The notes under the pieces are model-generated. The model made no database searches, was not told where the DNA came from, and was given only the letters and a program-made list of their open reading frames with translations. A stretch of DNA of 55,542 bases, from assembly GCA_051453625.1 (NCBI GenBank), contig JBOZIK010000001.1, forward strand, positions 3,222,760 to 3,278,301, read 5' to 3'. This DNA comes from Welwitschia mirabilis (lineage: Eukaryota > Gnetophyta > Gnetopsida > Welwitschiales). Shown piece after piece: positions 54,430-55,542 of this stretch (the first letter of the stretch is position 1; each line of letters begins with the position of its first letter). A program made the translations under genes and the position numbers.

Positions 54430-55542
54430 TGCTTGTATCATGTTCAAGGTTTTACCAGAAGATAACTCATAAATTTTTAACCTCTATTCATTAACTTTTT
54501 GAATTTATCTAGTATTTCAATCAAAGATTTTAACTGAGTTATTTGAATGTACTTTTTTTATAAGATAAGGACCTAACCATTTAGAAGTTAACTTGTTATG
54601 CAAAAGATGTACTCGAGTGTTATACTAAAGAACAAATTGATTAAGTTTAAATGTCTTATGGATAATCTTTTTATCATGTTTGAACTTGGCTTGAGCTTTA
54701 TGAATGAGTTGAAGATGTAAAGCATGAATACATTTTTCATCTAAATGGTTAAGTTAGACTAAACAAGTTTTAAGGTTATCATTCAAATCTACAAGATCAA
54801 GTTAATAGGTGGAGTGATAAGAATTATAGTAAAAATCAACTAGTAAAATACAAATTTTTTCACACACAAGTTCATATGATAAGAAACCTGTAGAGTTACA
54901 CCAAGTAGTACAGTAAGCCCAAAGAACATCATTAAGTTTAGAGGACCATGTTTTTATATTGATAAAAACTAATTTCTGAAGCATATTTTTGATTTCTCTA
55001 TTTGTGTTTTTAGCTTGACCATTAGTTTGAGGATGCTAGGCATATGAAATTCTATGTTTAACACTAATGGATAAAAGAAGTTTTCGAAAAAGGTGATTAA
55101 TGAAACGAGTTTCCTGATCACTAACAATAATTCGTGGAAAACTAAAAAATTGAAAAATATAAGTTCTAATAAAGATTTAAATAGTTTAGACATCATTTTT
55201 GGTAATATGAAAAACTTCTACCCATTTAGTAACATAATCAACTGCTATAAGGATATAATTTTTGTCATGATAAGGTAGTGTAATCAAGCCTATAAAGTTA
55301 ATTCCCTAATAATAAAAAGGTTTACCTTGAAGTATAGGTTTTAGAAGCATATCTTAAGAACAAGTTAGATGACCATAACGTTGACATGCATCAAATCTTT
55401 TTAAAAGGTTAAAGGAATTCTTGAAAAGAGTAGGCTAATAAAAACTATAGTGAATAACTTTTATGGTAGTTTTTTAGCCACTAAAGTATACCCCACATAC
55501 CCCACAATGATAAAGTTTTAGGATTTCTAAGGTTTACCACTC
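54430..55542 (-). pseudogene. Integrase, Tat-type Ty3/gypsy (element F), 5' part off the window
   Basis: On the minus strand, FDACQRYGH (about 55398-55372) is the end of the HHCC zinc-binding domain. INFIGLI-TLPYH (about 55305-55270) and VDYVTKWVEVF (about 55242-55210) form the first core strand; the usual catalytic Asp of 'W..DF.GP' reads Asn. IVSDQETRFINHLF (about 55126-55085) keeps the second Asp. HPQTNGQAKNTNREIKNML (about 55038-54982) carries the region of the last acidic residue. KTWSSKLNDVLWAYCTTWC (about 54961-54905) with TGFLSYELV is the Tat-type 'LWAYRTTWKN.TGF.PYELVYG' pattern. The C-terminal NKLTSKWLGPYLIKKV (about 54605-54558) and KVNEQRL-type ending are followed by the 3' region shared with A and G. 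Several stops are present. Confidence 0.8.

Larger units (their letters stand above)
51068..55542 (-). mobile_element. Element F: Tat-like Ty3/gypsy, 3' part, inserted at the tip of E
   Basis: On the minus strand the order is integrase (55542-54430), 3' non-coding region with microsatellite (54430-52318) and 3' LTR (52317-51068). The LTR and the non-coding region belong to the A/G family. Its insertion point falls within the last bases of E's 5' LTR: E sequence stops at ...ACCAA (51067) where the other E LTR continues CA. The rest of F (5' LTR, gag, RT) lies beyond the window. Confidence 0.8.

Overview
The window looks like plant nuclear DNA, from a heterochromatic, repeat-packed region with no intact host gene. 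It is very AT-rich and CpG-poor, and runs of N mark assembly gaps. Primer-binding sites are of plant types (initiator-Met TGGTATCAGAG; a decayed Asp-type TGGC site). Recognisable coding remnants are Ty3/gypsy (Athila-like and Tat-like), Ty1/copia, LINE, and a captured fragment of the plant-specific DUF620 family. Almost every reading frame is broken, mostly at Gln, Trp and Arg codons, as expected from long C-to-T decay of methylated repeats. I cannot name the species.

Layout. 1-4587 (-): partial Tat-like derivative G, entered from inside, its 5' LTR ending at 4587. 4588-about 11330 (+): old Athila-like Ty3 element C, with gag, protease, RT, RNase H and integrase still in order but wrecked. 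11340-12860 (-): unrecognised, less AT-rich coding remnant. 13060-13560 (-): LINE reverse-transcriptase tail. 14485-18964 (-): array H, a small element arranged LTR-internal-LTR-internal-LTR, bounded by one AGAAG target-site duplication; both internals carry a piece of a DUF620 host gene. 18970-20977: no gene seen. 20983-30546 (+): element A, an LTR pair with near-matching target-site duplications and an unidentified ORF, but no pol except an integrase tail.

32023-51067 (-): copia-like element E. Its two LTRs are 19 kb apart because a complete Athila-like element D (38337-48787, +) with an ATCTT target-site duplication sits inside its gag gene. E keeps gag and a coding remnant resembling 'putative plant transposon protein', but no copia RT was seen. 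51068-55542 (-): element F, same LTR family as A and G. It inserted at the outer tip of E's 5' LTR and still carries a Tat-type integrase at the window edge. A and G share one internal deletion relative to F, so they look like non-autonomous relatives.

Nothing here forms a working pathway. The value of the window is its record of nesting (D in E, F at the tip of E), gene capture (H), non-autonomous amplification (A and G), and small hairpin repeats scattered through the A/F/G family. Two of the gaps are flanked by identical 77-bp duplicates and are almost certainly assembly artefacts.
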